64,000 bases of DNA, taken from DATJHM01 sp035493895. Lineage in GTDB: Bacteria > Chloroflexota > Ktedonobacteria > Ktedonobacterales > Ktedonobacteraceae. The stretch is taken from the NCBI GenBank assembly GCA_035493895.1, contig DATJHM010000198.1:1-64000 (forward strand), written 5' to 3'. A program made the translations under genes and the position numbers. Numbering within the stretch: the stretch's first letter is position 1; the number at the start of each line of letters is the position of its first letter. The notes beneath the pieces were generated by a model. It was not told the origin of the DNA. It saw only the letters and a list, made by a program, of their open reading frames with translations, and did no database searches. Below are positions 1 through 8,447 of this stretch, in pieces.

Positions 1-219
1 CTGGCATCGTTCCTGGTGGATGATGTACAACCTCCCTGGAAGCCACGTTTACTTGAAATACGTGGACGAGCCCAGGCGCTGGCCGAGGGTGGGCAATCTA
101 TCGCGCCCAATCTGAGTCCCGCGCTGATCCGCATTGTACCAAAGCGCATTATCTTCTATGATTCAAGCAGCGAGCCTCCCGTACAAGCACAACGCAATGT
201 GGGAGAAGAGGATAACTAG
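1..219 (+). CDS. PPOX-class F420/FMN-dependent oxidoreductase, C-terminal end
   Basis: This is the 3' end of a gene that begins before the window; the frame is open from base 1 to a TAG stop. The visible 72 residues carry the pattern FLVDDVQPPWKPR...EIRGRA...IRIVPKRI, which is typical of the last strands of the split-barrel flavin/F420-binding family (pyridoxamine-phosphate-oxidase-like, Rv2061 type). Known members reduce small substrates with F420H2 or bind FMN. The substrate cannot be told from this fragment. A strong hairpin follows directly. Family assignment is fairly good; cofactor choice is inferred. Confidence 0.65.
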   Translation: MASFLVDDVQPPWKPRLLEIRGRAQALAEGGQSIAPNLSPALIRIVPKRIIFYDSSSEPPVQAQRNVGEEDN

Positions 220-220
220 A

Positions 221-271
221 AGAGAAACGCTGCGGGCTTTATAAAGAGGCTAAAGCTCGCAGCGTTTCTCT
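221..271. terminator. Bidirectional hairpin terminator
   Basis: Two 21-base arms (221-241 and 251-271) are complementary except for one G/A difference and are separated by 9 bases. It sits between two convergent genes, 1-219 on plus and 296-1588 on minus, so it can serve both. Confidence 0.75.
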
Positions 272-295
272 AAATGCTGGATACTATGTCTATAT

Positions 296-1588
296 TTACC
301 AGAGATACTCCCGCTCGGCTTCCCACATTTCATCGAACAGTGAACTGATCTCAGCGGGTGAGCAGACTGCCGCGCTCAATGGATCGAGCAGCAGGGCGTA
401 ACGTGCGGCTTCTTTATCACGATTGAGCAGCGCTTCGCTCATCAAAGCGTGGATCGCCATATGACTGCGGTTCAGCGCAGCAAGCTGTTCGGGAAGGGAG
501 CCAAAGTGGCAGGGCTGAATACCATTTTGATCAACCAGGCAGGCAACTTCTACACAGCCGTCAGGCAGGTTGTCAATAAGACCAGTGTTACGGACGTTTC
601 CATAGATCACCGTGGGTCGCTTTTGCAGCATTGCCTCAATCATATAGGAGCAATACTCATTGCTACGCTCACGAGGGATCTCACGGTCTCCTGAAAGCAT
701 CTCCCGAATCTCATCATCGTTTTCTTTGCGCCAGGTAGGCCAGTTGTTGGCATAGAAACCAGTCTCACCCAGGTAGCCATCACGACAATAGCGTTCTACA
801 AGGTCTGGTCTTTTGCGGAAATACGGAACGTATTCCGAAAAGTGACCACTGCTTTCAGTGACAAACGCGCCGAAGTGCTGCATAAATTCAAAGCGAATAG
901 GATCACGCTCATAGATTTCCGGGGTGTGGGCGCGCTGACGCAGAAGCGGATACAGATCCTGGCCTTTATGGCGCAACTCAGTAAACCAGGAATTATGGTT
1001 AACCCCGGCACAGCGCCACTCCAATTCATGGGCAGGCACAGCTAAATAATCCGCCAGTTGCTCCGAAGTTTCCTGAATGCTATGGCACAGTCCTACCGTG
1101 CGCATGCTCGTGCCAGTCAGAGCAGCAAGCGTCAGGATCGACATCGGGTTTGTGTAATTGAATACCCAGGCCTGTGGGCAGAGTTGTTCGGCATCGTGTA
1201 AGATATCAAGCCAGGCGGGACCTGTCCTCAGTGCTTTAAAGATGCCCCCTGGACCAATGGTGTCGCCAATACACTGATTCACGCCATATTTCATGGGAAT
1301 ATCAAAATCATGGCGCACATTTGCCGATCCCGCCACTTCAATCGTATTGATAATGAAATCACTGCCAGCCAGCACATCACGCCGCTCAGTGGAAGCGCGT
1401 ACACTCCAGTGTTTGCCACTCAGATCAATCAGGCGTTCGGCGATCTGGTGTGCTAATTCCAGGCGTTGAGGATCGATGTCCACAAGTGCGAAACAGCCTT
1501 CGTCCAGTCCTTCGATCTGTAGGATGTCAGTCATGAGCTGGCGGGCGAAAACAGTACTCCCGGCACCCATGATAGCGATAGTAACCAT
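296..1588 (-). CDS. GH4 family NAD-dependent glycosidase, alpha-galactosidase-like
   Basis: This 430-residue protein is of normal length for glycoside hydrolase family 4, whose members use NAD+ and a divalent metal to hydrolyse glycosides by an oxidation-elimination route. It has an N-terminal Rossmann start (MVTIAIMGAGSTVF), the NYTNPMS motif near residues 144-150, the metal-site motif GLCHS near 166-170 and GVNH near 195-198. The CHS form fits MelA-type alpha-galactosidases or alpha-galacturonidases rather than 6-phospho-glucosidases. No phosphotransferase genes are nearby; the divergent genes form an ABC sugar importer, so an unphosphorylated substrate is likely. The LacI-type regulator lies 156 bases upstream on the same strand. 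An AAGGAG stretch precedes the start at a slightly long distance. TGTAA and TTACA half-sites at 1665-1680 might mark a separate operator. Confidence 0.85.
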   Translation of the reverse strand: MVTIAIMGAGSTVFARQLMTDILQIEGLDEGCFALVDIDPQRLELAHQIAERLIDLSGKHWSVRASTERRDVLAGSDFIINTIEVAGSANVRHDFDIPMKYGVNQCIGDTIGPGGIFKALRTGPAWLDILHDAEQLCPQAWVFNYTNPMSILTLAALTGTSMRTVGLCHSIQETSEQLADYLAVPAHELEWRCAGVNHNSWFTELRHKGQDLYPLLRQRAHTPEIYERDPIRFEFMQHFGAFVTESSGHFSEYVPYFRKRPDLVERYCRDGYLGETGFYANNWPTWRKENDDEIREMLSGDREIPRERSNEYCSYMIEAMLQKRPTVIYGNVRNTGLIDNLPDGCVEVACLVDQNGIQPCHFGSLPEQLAALNRSHMAIHALMSEALLNRDKEAARYALLLDPLSAAVCSPAEISSLFDEMWEAEREYLW

Positions 1589-1694
1589 CGTTTGTGGAAA
1601 CTCCTTACTGCTCTAAATAGAACGGCGAAACAATAGCGAGAAATCAGGTCAAATGATACGCATCTGTAACGTTGTTTACAAGCAAGGGTTTTCT

Positions 1695-2744
1695 TTATAT
1701 CTCCTTGTTGGCAGAAACAGGACCAGTAGATTCGCGAACGACGAGTTGCGTGGGCATAATAAGAGGAGACACCTCCTCACGACCTTCGATCAAGGCAATG
1801 AGTCGTTGTACGGCACCGCTTCCCATGCCCTCGCGGTCCTGGTGCATCGTCGTAAGAGATGGCGTGGTATATTGACTAAGCACAACATCGTCAAAGCCCG
1901 TGAGCGATACATCACCTGGCACAGAGAGGCCACATTCTTGCAGAGCGCGCAGGATCCCGATCGCCATCATATCGCTGCCAGCAACGATGGCAGTGAAATC
2001 ACGCCTTTTGCTGAGCAGTGCTCTGGTAGCCTGACACGCCTCTTCAGTAGTCCACCCGGCCTGACATAACAGATCAGGAACCAGAGAGATACCAGCGCGA
2101 GCGAGCGCCTGCTGAGAGCCCAGCAAACGTTCGGTACTCACCGGATCAATTAACGGCCCCATCATAAATGCGATCCGCGTATGCCCAAGGGAGAGTAAGT
2201 GTGCAGTGATCTGATACGCTCCATCCATATGATTGGACGTCACATACGTTGCATGCCTTCCCTCCCCATTGATCGAATCGACAAAGATCGTGGGAATATC
2301 AGAGCGAAACAACGCCTGAATGCGTGGATCAGACGGATCGACAGCCAGCATAATGACGCCAGCGACATGGCGTGCCCGCAAGCTACGTATATAATTCTCG
2401 GGAGACCTATCAGGGAGAAGAGAGGGGAGAAAGAGATCATAGCCTGCGGCAACCGCCCCGCGATCAATACTCCTTACCATGTCAACGTAGAAATAATTCT
2501 CTGTGCTGCCAAGATGCGAGATAGCCAGCCCTTCATCTTCCCCAAAGAGGCTCAAGGCAAGCATTTGAGAGCTCTGGCGGGCAAGATTTTGCGCAGCGAT
2601 ATTTGGTTCATATCCCAGCTGTTTAATAGCGGCGTGAACGCGCTCTTTCGTCTCTGCGCTGATACGTGGAGATCCATTTAAAACACGAGAGACCGTAGCA
2701 CGAGAGACGCCAGCCAGTTGAGCGACCTCTTCACTCGTTACCAT
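1695..2744 (-). CDS. LacI-family transcriptional regulator
   Basis: About 349 residues from the ATG at 2744, chosen because an AGGA ribosome site precedes it and the helix-turn-helix starts at once (SEEVAQLAGVSRATVSRVLNG, residues 3-24). The open frame extends 31 codons further upstream, but that part does not look like the family. The rest is a periplasmic-binding-protein-like sugar sensor domain ending with the usual VPGDVSLTGFDD and TTPSLTTMHQ blocks. It probably represses the divergent ABC operon and possibly itself: two palindromes, at 2823-2836 and 3035-3050, lie between the two transcription units. The downstream GH4 gene on the same strand completes a sugar-utilisation module. The inducer is unknown, probably an alpha-galactoside-like sugar. 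Confidence 0.9.
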   Translation of the reverse strand: MVTSEEVAQLAGVSRATVSRVLNGSPRISAETKERVHAAIKQLGYEPNIAAQNLARQSSQMLALSLFGEDEGLAISHLGSTENYFYVDMVRSIDRGAVAAGYDLFLPSLLPDRSPENYIRSLRARHVAGVIMLAVDPSDPRIQALFRSDIPTIFVDSINGEGRHATYVTSNHMDGAYQITAHLLSLGHTRIAFMMGPLIDPVSTERLLGSQQALARAGISLVPDLLCQAGWTTEEACQATRALLSKRRDFTAIVAGSDMMAIGILRALQECGLSVPGDVSLTGFDDVVLSQYTTPSLTTMHQDREGMGSGAVQRLIALIEGREEVSPLIMPTQLVVRESTGPVSANKEI

Positions 2745-2822
2745 AGGGGCATTCCTTTTTCGATCAGTGCATCCGCGTTCATCATACGCCCATAGTATCG
2801 CACTTAAACGAGACCTTGTCAA

Positions 2823-2836
2823 TGCACGCGCGTGCA
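2823..2836. promoter_or_regulatory. Probable LacI-type operator, upstream of repressor gene
   Basis: TGCACGCGCGTGCA is a perfect 14-base palindrome with a central CG step, the usual form of LacI-family sites. It lies 79 bases upstream of the repressor ATG. It shares the half-site TGCACGC with the site at 3035-3050. Confidence 0.6.
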
Positions 2837-2992
2837 CTAACTTTCAGCGCATTACTGCTTTCGCAGAGTAGATTCACAATATCTCCTGCAATTTCATCTT
2901 TTTATAGTTGAAAAGTAGCGAATATAAGCCAAAGTTTGCTTTTCTCCTGTGCTTTTTATCTATATCATCCAATATATAGATGATATTTTCCC

Positions 2993-3021
2993 TTGACAGA
3001 AAAAGAGGTAGATGGTACCAT
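2993..3021 (+). promoter_or_regulatory. Sigma-70-type promoter of the ABC sugar importer
   Basis: TTGACA (2993-2998) and TACCAT (3016-3021) are exactly 17 bases apart. The expected transcription start near 3028 falls just before the palindrome at 3035-3050, a classic arrangement for repression. The leader to the first permease start at 3245 is about 215 bases; I see no other gene in 2745-3244. Confidence 0.65.
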
Positions 3022-3034
3022 GGACTTTATAAGA

Positions 3035-3050
3035 GTGCACGCGAGTGCAC
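3035..3050. promoter_or_regulatory. Probable LacI-type operator at the ABC promoter
   Basis: GTGCACGCGAGTGCAC is a 16-base palindrome with one mismatch pair. It lies directly downstream of the predicted transcription start and matches the half-site found at 2823-2836. The centres of the two sites are about 213 bases apart, near 20 helical turns, so looping is possible. Confidence 0.6.
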
Positions 3051-3244
3051 AGAATAAAAACGTCACCATTGTCCTTATTCATTTCCAACGATCAGGCAAC
3101 TAGCTCAACTGCCTATCGAATTTTTGTGCGTATCACATAACGCTGGACAGCAATGAACCTGTCTTCAGAGATAAAGCCCACTTCTTGCAGAACGCATTAT
3201 CTCTATTGTCGATGTTGTATTCTTTCACCAGTAAGGACGGGTAT

Positions 3245-4279
3245 ATGCAACGAATCCCGCACGGCGTAGATGACAAATCAGACAGAAGAACACACACAGC
3301 TAGCCATCGCTCTCTTGATGATGTACGCATGTCATCTTCTGCTCATCCTATTTCTTTGGACTCCAGAAAAGGAAAGGGGGCAAAAACGCGGCACTGGTTC
3401 AATTTCCAGACGCGCACCACGCTGCAAGCGTATCTCTTTCTTTTGCCAAGCTTACTTGGCCTGCTAGCCTTCCTGCTTATCCCCGTAGTTGGAGTGGCAG
3501 TACTGAGCTTTTTTGATTGGGGCTTGCTCTCCGATCCACGTTTCATCGGCTTGCAGAATTATATTCAGCTCATACAGAGTCCAGTGGTGCAACATTCACT
3601 GGGAGTGACCATTTATTTTGTCGTGCTGAACGTCCCATTAGAGACGATCCTGGCATTGTTCCTGGCACTCGTCATGAACAGGAACCTTCCAGGAGTAGGG
3701 ATATTCCGCGTGATCTATGCGGTGCCGTGGATGGCAACCCCGGTGGCAATGGGCATCGCATGGCAGTGGATCTTCGATCCGAAATACGGCGCACTCAATA
3801 GCTTCCTCTCACTGTTCGGTATACATGGCCCCCTCTGGCTGGTATCAGAACAATCTGCATTACCGGCAGTCGCCATCATCAGTATCTGGGGCAACGTTGG
3901 CTATACCATGCTCTTCTTTCTTGCCGGTCTTCAGGGCGTGCCAGAGCAGCTCTATGAAGCAGCCTATATCGATGGAGCGACACATGCGCAAACATTCTTA
4001 AAAATCACCCTCCCATTACTCAATCCAGCGATGTACTTTGTGCTCGTGACAAATATCATTGGCTCATTTCAAGTCTTCGACACCGTATATGCGACAACGA
4101 AAGGTGGGCCTGGCGATGCGACCGACGTACTGAACTACTACATTTTCAGACAGGCCTTCCAGTTCTTTCATGCGGGCTATGCATCTGCGCTCTCAATGGT
4201 ATTGTTTGTCATCATCATGGCAGTCACATTGCTCCAGGCATTGTACTTCCAGCGGCGTACAACCTATGATCTTAGCTGA
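3245..4279 (+). CDS. ABC sugar transporter permease, MalF-like
   Basis: Inner-membrane subunit of a carbohydrate ABC importer, about 344 residues. The start at 3245 is supported by AAGGA seven bases upstream; ATG 3329 is an alternative closer to usual family length. After a charged cytoplasmic N-terminus come six hydrophobic segments, the first at about LFLLPSLLGLLAFLLIP. The EAA loop that contacts the ATPase is visible as EAAYIDGATHAQTFLKITLP. It is the first gene of the order permease-permease-binding protein, under the operator-controlled promoter at 2993-3021. No ATP-binding subunit is present in this operon. The substrate is probably the sugar released or attacked by the GH4 enzyme. Confidence 0.88.
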   Translation: MQRIPHGVDDKSDRRTHTASHRSLDDVRMSSSAHPISLDSRKGKGAKTRHWFNFQTRTTLQAYLFLLPSLLGLLAFLLIPVVGVAVLSFFDWGLLSDPRFIGLQNYIQLIQSPVVQHSLGVTIYFVVLNVPLETILALFLALVMNRNLPGVGIFRVIYAVPWMATPVAMGIAWQWIFDPKYGALNSFLSLFGIHGPLWLVSEQSALPAVAIISIWGNVGYTMLFFLAGLQGVPEQLYEAAYIDGATHAQTFLKITLPLLNPAMYFVLVTNIIGSFQVFDTVYATTKGGPGDATDVLNYYIFRQAFQFFHAGYASALSMVLFVIIMAVTLLQALYFQRRTTYDLS

Positions 4280-4290
4280 GTAGACACCTG

Positions 4291-4354
4291 AAGAGTATAT
4301 AGAGTCTCCTTGATCAATACTTCATCTGCCATATGGAGCCTTCCCTATACTCTT
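4291..4354 (+). other. Intercistronic inverted repeat between the two permease genes
   Basis: AAGAGTATA (4291-4299) and TATACTCTT (4346-4354) are complementary and flank an inner segment that can also pair. The 132-base gap is unusual inside a sugar ABC operon and may tune mRNA processing or subunit ratio. Function is inferred only from structure. Confidence 0.35.
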
Positions 4355-4411
4355 AGCCTGTATTGAGAGGATCAGATCAATCTATTTGCTGCGTAAAAAG
4401 GAGGTGTCTCT

Positions 4412-5305
4412 ATGACCGCAATTGATAGCGAACTTCGCTTAGGAAGAGAGATCAATGCGCAAAACAAGACAAGAAGAAAATTCCTGAGCCGCTTGCCGGG
4501 CTACACCATCTGGTACATCTTTATGATAGCAGGGGCAATTCTCTCCCTCTTCCCCTACTGGCTCGTACTCCTCACATCGCTCAAGCCAGCGAACCAGATT
4601 TTCTCGGGCGAGCCGTGGTCTCTGCCTACTTCGTTCACCTGGCAGAACTATAATGATGCTCTGGCGCAATATGGTTTCCCCGGCTACACCATGCATACGC
4701 TTATTTACGCCGCTTGCGCAACGATCGGGCAGCTCATTTTTAGCACGCTGGCAGCCTATGCATTTGCCCGCATGCGTTTTCCGGGACGAGACACGCTCTT
4801 CTGGCTCTATCTGGCAACCATGATGGTACCAAACATCGTGACCCTTATCCCTATGTTCATCATCATGCGTATGCTGGGTTGGATCAACACATACTATGGT
4901 CTCATCATTCCATCGGTACTTGGTTCGCCCTACGGAATATTTCTGATGCGCCAGTTCTTTCGCTCGATTCCTGAAGACCTGGAGAATTCAGCGCGTATCG
5001 AAGGCGCAGGCACACTCCAAATCTTACGTCTTGTCGTCCTGCCGTTAAGCCGTCCTATTCTTGCGACACTTGCGATTATTACATTCGTGCAAGCCTGGAA
5101 CGACTTCCTCTGGCCGCTCATCATCACCTACACAGATAACCTGCGCGTCCTCACGGTCGGTGTGGCATCATTCCAATCAATGCACGGGGCACAGTGGAAC
5201 CTGATGATGGCCGCAACATTCATTATTCTCGGCCCCCTGCTCCTGCTATTCTTCATTTTCCAGAAGCAAATTGTGCGTTCAATTCACCTCAACGGTTTCA
5301 AATAA
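4412..5305 (+). CDS. ABC sugar transporter permease, MalG-like
   Basis: Second membrane subunit, 297 residues, with a strong AAAAAGGAGG ribosome site before the ATG. A first membrane segment at about residues 35-57 is followed by an extracellular loop and five further segments. The EAA-type loop reads ENSARIEGAGTLQILRLVVLPLS, with GAG in place of the more usual GAS. The C-terminus IVRSIHLNGFK is close to the common 'G..KG' ending of MalG-like permeases. It pairs with the MalF-like protein upstream and is followed 63 bases later by the binding lipoprotein. The family is secure; the sugar is not determined. Confidence 0.9.
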   Translation: MTAIDSELRLGREINAQNKTRRKFLSRLPGYTIWYIFMIAGAILSLFPYWLVLLTSLKPANQIFSGEPWSLPTSFTWQNYNDALAQYGFPGYTMHTLIYAACATIGQLIFSTLAAYAFARMRFPGRDTLFWLYLATMMVPNIVTLIPMFIIMRMLGWINTYYGLIIPSVLGSPYGIFLMRQFFRSIPEDLENSARIEGAGTLQILRLVVLPLSRPILATLAIITFVQAWNDFLWPLIITYTDNLRVLTVGVASFQSMHGAQWNLMMAATFIILGPLLLLFFIFQKQIVRSIHLNGFK

Positions 5306-5368
5306 ACGCTACCACACAGAGCTAGTCGTCTTTTTATCGTATTTCAACTAGAGGAGGAGACAGGAGAC

Positions 5369-6757
5369 ATGCAGTATACGTGTTATTCCCACCCCAGGAG
5401 ACAGAAGCCATCCTCTCAGCGAGGCACATTCAGCGTAAAATGTCTATCAGCAGGCATACTTGCGGTCATGTTGCTCCTTGGATTGGCAGCATGTGGAGGT
5501 TCTGCGTCCAATGGGACCGTCAACCTCACCTACGCGTTGTGGGATTCTAACGAGCAGGTCGGCTACCAAAAATCGATCGACGCGTTTGAAAAGCTGCACC
5601 CGAACATCAAAGTCACCATTCAGCAAGCGGACTATGATCAGTACTGGCAAAAGCTCGACACACAGTTAGCAGCGGGAGTAGCGCCTGACGTGTTCTGGAG
5701 TGACCTCACTTATTTTCCACACTACGTAGCCGAGAACCAGATCATGGATGTAACGCCTCTCATTCAGCAGGATCATCTGGATTTATCGGCTTATTATCCC
5801 GCGTTGCTCAAGCAGTATATGTATCAGGGAAAATACTATGGCTTGCCGAAAGACTGGGATACCATTGCCCTGTTCTATAACAAGTCGATTTTTCAGAAAA
5901 TGGGGATCACCCCCTCAAACGATCTGACCTGGAATCCCACAGATGGCGGCTCATTCCTCCAATTGCTCCAGAAGCTTACCGTGGACAAAAATGGCTTGCA
6001 CCCGAACCAACCAGGTTTCAATGGAAACTCCGTCAACCAGTACGGCATCGTTTCCGCAAACTTAGACCAGGAAATATACTGGAATTACATGGCGATGAAC
6101 GGGGGCACGTTCATGGACAAGCCCTTTGGCACGCGTTTTGAGTATGATCAGCCACAAGATGTACAGGCGTTGCAGTTCCTTGTCAATCTCATTTCAAAGT
6201 GGCATGTTTCACCACCAGCCTCGGAGAGTGGCACCTCAGGCGATGGCATGACACAATTATTTGCGCGTGGCAGGGTGGCAATGATCGAGTCGGGCTCATG
6301 GAACGTATCGTATCTCTCCAAGCAGGTCAATTTTCCCTTTGGTGTGATGGAGATTCCAGCGGGCCCCAAAGGGCGTATCAGCGTGCTGAACGGCCTCTCC
6401 GATTCCATCTACGCCAGGACGGCTCATCCCAAGGAGGCATGGGAACTCTTCAAATGGCTTGCGTCACCACAATCGCAACAAATTGTCGCCGGAATGGGTA
6501 TCGTCTGGCCCGGCATCCAGAGCGCAGCACCGCTGTTTGCTTCGTACTGGAAAAAGCAGGGTATCGATGTGAGCGCATTCCTGAACGAGGCAGGAGGCCA
6601 GACGGTAAGCGCTCCAACCACACCAGGCTTTAACGAAGCTGAAGCCAAGATTGACGATGCATTCAGCCTGATGTGGTTGGGGCAGGCTCCTGTGCAACAA
6701 TCGGTGACAAAAGCCATGAAAGACGCAAACACCGTGCTACAATCTGGCGGCGAGTAG
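5369..6757 (+). CDS. ABC sugar-binding lipoprotein, family 1 extracellular
   Basis: Solute-binding protein of the importer, 462 residues, with an AGGAGG ribosome site. The N-terminus has a basic region, a hydrophobic core and a lipobox LAAC near residue 44, so it should be lipid-anchored on the outer face of the membrane. The mature part shows features of the maltose-binding-like fold: FEKLHPNIKV, the ligand-lid segment GVAPDVFWSD, GKYYGLPKDWDT and the GRVAMIESGSW block. It closes the three-gene operon. No terminator is visible after the stop; a palindromic repeat element begins 33 bases later and may act in that role. Confidence 0.9.
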   Translation: MQYTCYSHPRRQKPSSQRGTFSVKCLSAGILAVMLLLGLAACGGSASNGTVNLTYALWDSNEQVGYQKSIDAFEKLHPNIKVTIQQADYDQYWQKLDTQLAAGVAPDVFWSDLTYFPHYVAENQIMDVTPLIQQDHLDLSAYYPALLKQYMYQGKYYGLPKDWDTIALFYNKSIFQKMGITPSNDLTWNPTDGGSFLQLLQKLTVDKNGLHPNQPGFNGNSVNQYGIVSANLDQEIYWNYMAMNGGTFMDKPFGTRFEYDQPQDVQALQFLVNLISKWHVSPPASESGTSGDGMTQLFARGRVAMIESGSWNVSYLSKQVNFPFGVMEIPAGPKGRISVLNGLSDSIYARTAHPKEAWELFKWLASPQSQQIVAGMGIVWPGIQSAAPLFASYWKKQGIDVSAFLNEAGGQTVSAPTTPGFNEAEAKIDDAFSLMWLGQAPVQQSVTKAMKDANTVLQSGGE

Positions 6758-6790
6758 TTAGTGATCTGCCCACCGTCAATACGTCTTTTC

Positions 6791-7035
6791 TCAGTAGGGG
6801 TGCCATGTCGAATGGCGTCCACCCCCATCGGCTATCTTGCCCTCACAACACATAGTCTGCCAGACCTCATTGCCCACGTTTCTGAGGCAAGCGAAGCAGT
6901 GGAAAGAGGGGGCACGGCGGGTCTGCGGGGAGAGCGAGATCGAGGGAGTTCGCGGGGTCGTCTGCGAAGTCTGAGGGATCGTTGGCTGGCCGGACGCCAT
7001 GAAGCCGCAGCGGAATGGCGTCCCTACTGGGGTAC
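6791..7035. repeat. Palindromic repeat element with terminal inverted repeats (REP/MITE-like)
   Basis: The left end (about 6791-6822) reads CAGTAGGGGTGCCAT followed by ATGGCGTCC. The right end (about 6987-7035), read on the other strand, gives CAGTAGGGACGCCAT followed later by ATGGCGTCC. Each end is thus an imperfect hairpin (GCCAT/ATGGC), and the two ends are inverted relative to each other. The GC-rich interior, about 165 bases, has no convincing gene. It fills most of the 311-base gap 6758-7068 between a plus-strand operon and the 3' end of a minus-strand operon. Copy number in the genome cannot be seen here. Confidence 0.45.
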
Positions 7036-7068
7036 ATGAGCGGGGCGAGAGGTATCAAGCACGCATCG

Positions 7069-8025
7069 TCAGGGTTTCAGGCCGATGCGTGCTTCCAGTT
7101 CCTGAGCAATGCTATAGGGATCGCGCTCTCGGCGGGCAATCGCTTCGCTGAAAGCCTGCCACTCCTCTTCAGAGACCACCGTCTGGAGGGCTCTGGCTAC
7201 GGCCTGCTGAATGAGCATAGTGAGTTCGCTGCGTCCCTGGCGCTGCATACGTTCGCCGAGTTGACCGCTCTCTGCCAGATGGAGTTGATGCTCTTGCACA
7301 GCATTCACAAGTTCGACCAATCCCTGATCTTTGAGGGCAGAGGTCCTCAAAATAGGAATGCGCCAGGCATGCTTGCGACGCTGCGAGTCAAGACTGAGCA
7401 ACATCGCCAGTTCCGCGACGGTCTGATCAGCTCCCGGCTTGTCTGCTTTACTGACCACAAAAATATCGGCAATCTCCAGGATACCGGCTTTGATGGCCTG
7501 AATATCATCACCCATGCCCGGCGCGACCACCACCAGCACGCTCTGCGCCGTGCGCATCACCTCAACCTCGGCCTGACCCGTGCCCACCGTCTCGATGATA
7601 ATGGGATCATAGCCAGCAGCGTCCAGCGCATGCACGACATCACGAGTTGAGGCGGCAAGCCCTCCCAGACTACCACGGCTGGCCATGCTACGAATAAACA
7701 CGTCAGGATCGCCCGCCAGCTCCATCATACGGATACGATCGCCGAGGATCGCTCCTCCGCTGAAGGGACTGCTCGGGTCAATAGCAACAACGCCGACGCG
7801 CCGCCCTTGTTTGCGGAATTCACGCACCAGCCGCGTCACCAGCGTACTTTTTCCTGCGCCGGGCGCGCCGGTCACACCGATGATCTGCGCTCGGCCAGTA
7901 TGAGGATGCAGTTCGGCCAGATAGCGTTGCACCTGGGGCACATCGTTTTCAATGAGCGTGACCATGCGCGCAAGCGCGCGACGATCGCCGGATAGCAGGC
8001 GTTCAATGATATTCTGCACAGACAT
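7069..8025 (-). CDS. meaB: MeaB/ArgK-type GTPase, chaperone of B12-dependent mutase
   Basis: This 318-residue protein is a G3E-family GTPase. The P-loop GAPGAGKST is at residues 53-61, followed by VVAIDPSSPFSGGAILGDRIRM, ETVGTGQAEVEV and the base-recognition motif SKAD. Known MeaB proteins protect and reload adenosylcobalamin-dependent acyl-CoA mutases such as methylmalonyl-CoA mutase. Its start overlaps the stop of the B12-binding subunit gene (TAATG), implying translational coupling and a shared complex. Length matches the family. The large catalytic mutase subunit is not in this window. Whether the mutase acts on methylmalonyl-CoA or another acyl-CoA cannot be decided here. Confidence 0.92.
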   Translation of the reverse strand: MSVQNIIERLLSGDRRALARMVTLIENDVPQVQRYLAELHPHTGRAQIIGVTGAPGAGKSTLVTRLVREFRKQGRRVGVVAIDPSSPFSGGAILGDRIRMMELAGDPDVFIRSMASRGSLGGLAASTRDVVHALDAAGYDPIIIETVGTGQAEVEVMRTAQSVLVVVAPGMGDDIQAIKAGILEIADIFVVSKADKPGADQTVAELAMLLSLDSQRRKHAWRIPILRTSALKDQGLVELVNAVQEHQLHLAESGQLGERMQRQGRSELTMLIQQAVARALQTVVSEEEWQAFSEAIARRERDPYSIAQELEARIGLKP

Positions 8026-8447
8026 TACACCTCAATACTCAGGCGCTCAGGCTTGATATTCTCCTGCACAAACCGGATAATCTGCTCGGTAGGTGTGCCG
8101 GGACCAAAACAGCCCTTGATGCCCATTGCCTGTATCGCTGGTATGTCTTCATCCGGCAATATCCCCCCGGCGGCAACCAGGATATCGTCGATCTGATTCT
8201 GTTTCAGCAACTCCATGATACGCGGGAAAAGGGCCATATGCGCCCCTGAGAGAATGCTCATCAGAATGGCATCCACATCTTCCTGAATGGCGGCCTCGAC
8301 GATCATTTCCGGCGTCTGGCGAATGCCAGTATAGATGACCTCCATGCCCCCATCGCGCAAGGCACGCGCAATGACTTTAGCCCCCCGGTCATGGCCATCC
8401 AGCCCCGGCTTGGCTACCAACACCCGAATTGGACGTGAATTAGACAT
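8025..8447 (-). CDS. B12-binding small subunit of acyl-CoA mutase
   Basis: A stand-alone cobalamin-binding domain, 140 residues. It carries the base-off B12 motif DGHDRG (D17, H19, G22), with H19 expected to be the lower cobalt ligand, then the MSILSGAH and VAAGGILPDED segments that line the nucleotide-tail pocket. Such small subunits pair with a separate large subunit in methylmalonyl- or isobutyryl-CoA mutase. The start lies eight bases inside the end of the DNA methylase gene, whose last codons supply the AAGGAG ribosome site. It is followed by overlapping meaB. No mutase large subunit is near. Confidence 0.88.
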   Translation of the reverse strand: MSNSRPIRVLVAKPGLDGHDRGAKVIARALRDGGMEVIYTGIRQTPEMIVEAAIQEDVDAILMSILSGAHMALFPRIMELLKQNQIDDILVAAGGILPDEDIPAIQAMGIKGCFGPGTPTEQIIRFVQENIKPERLSIEV

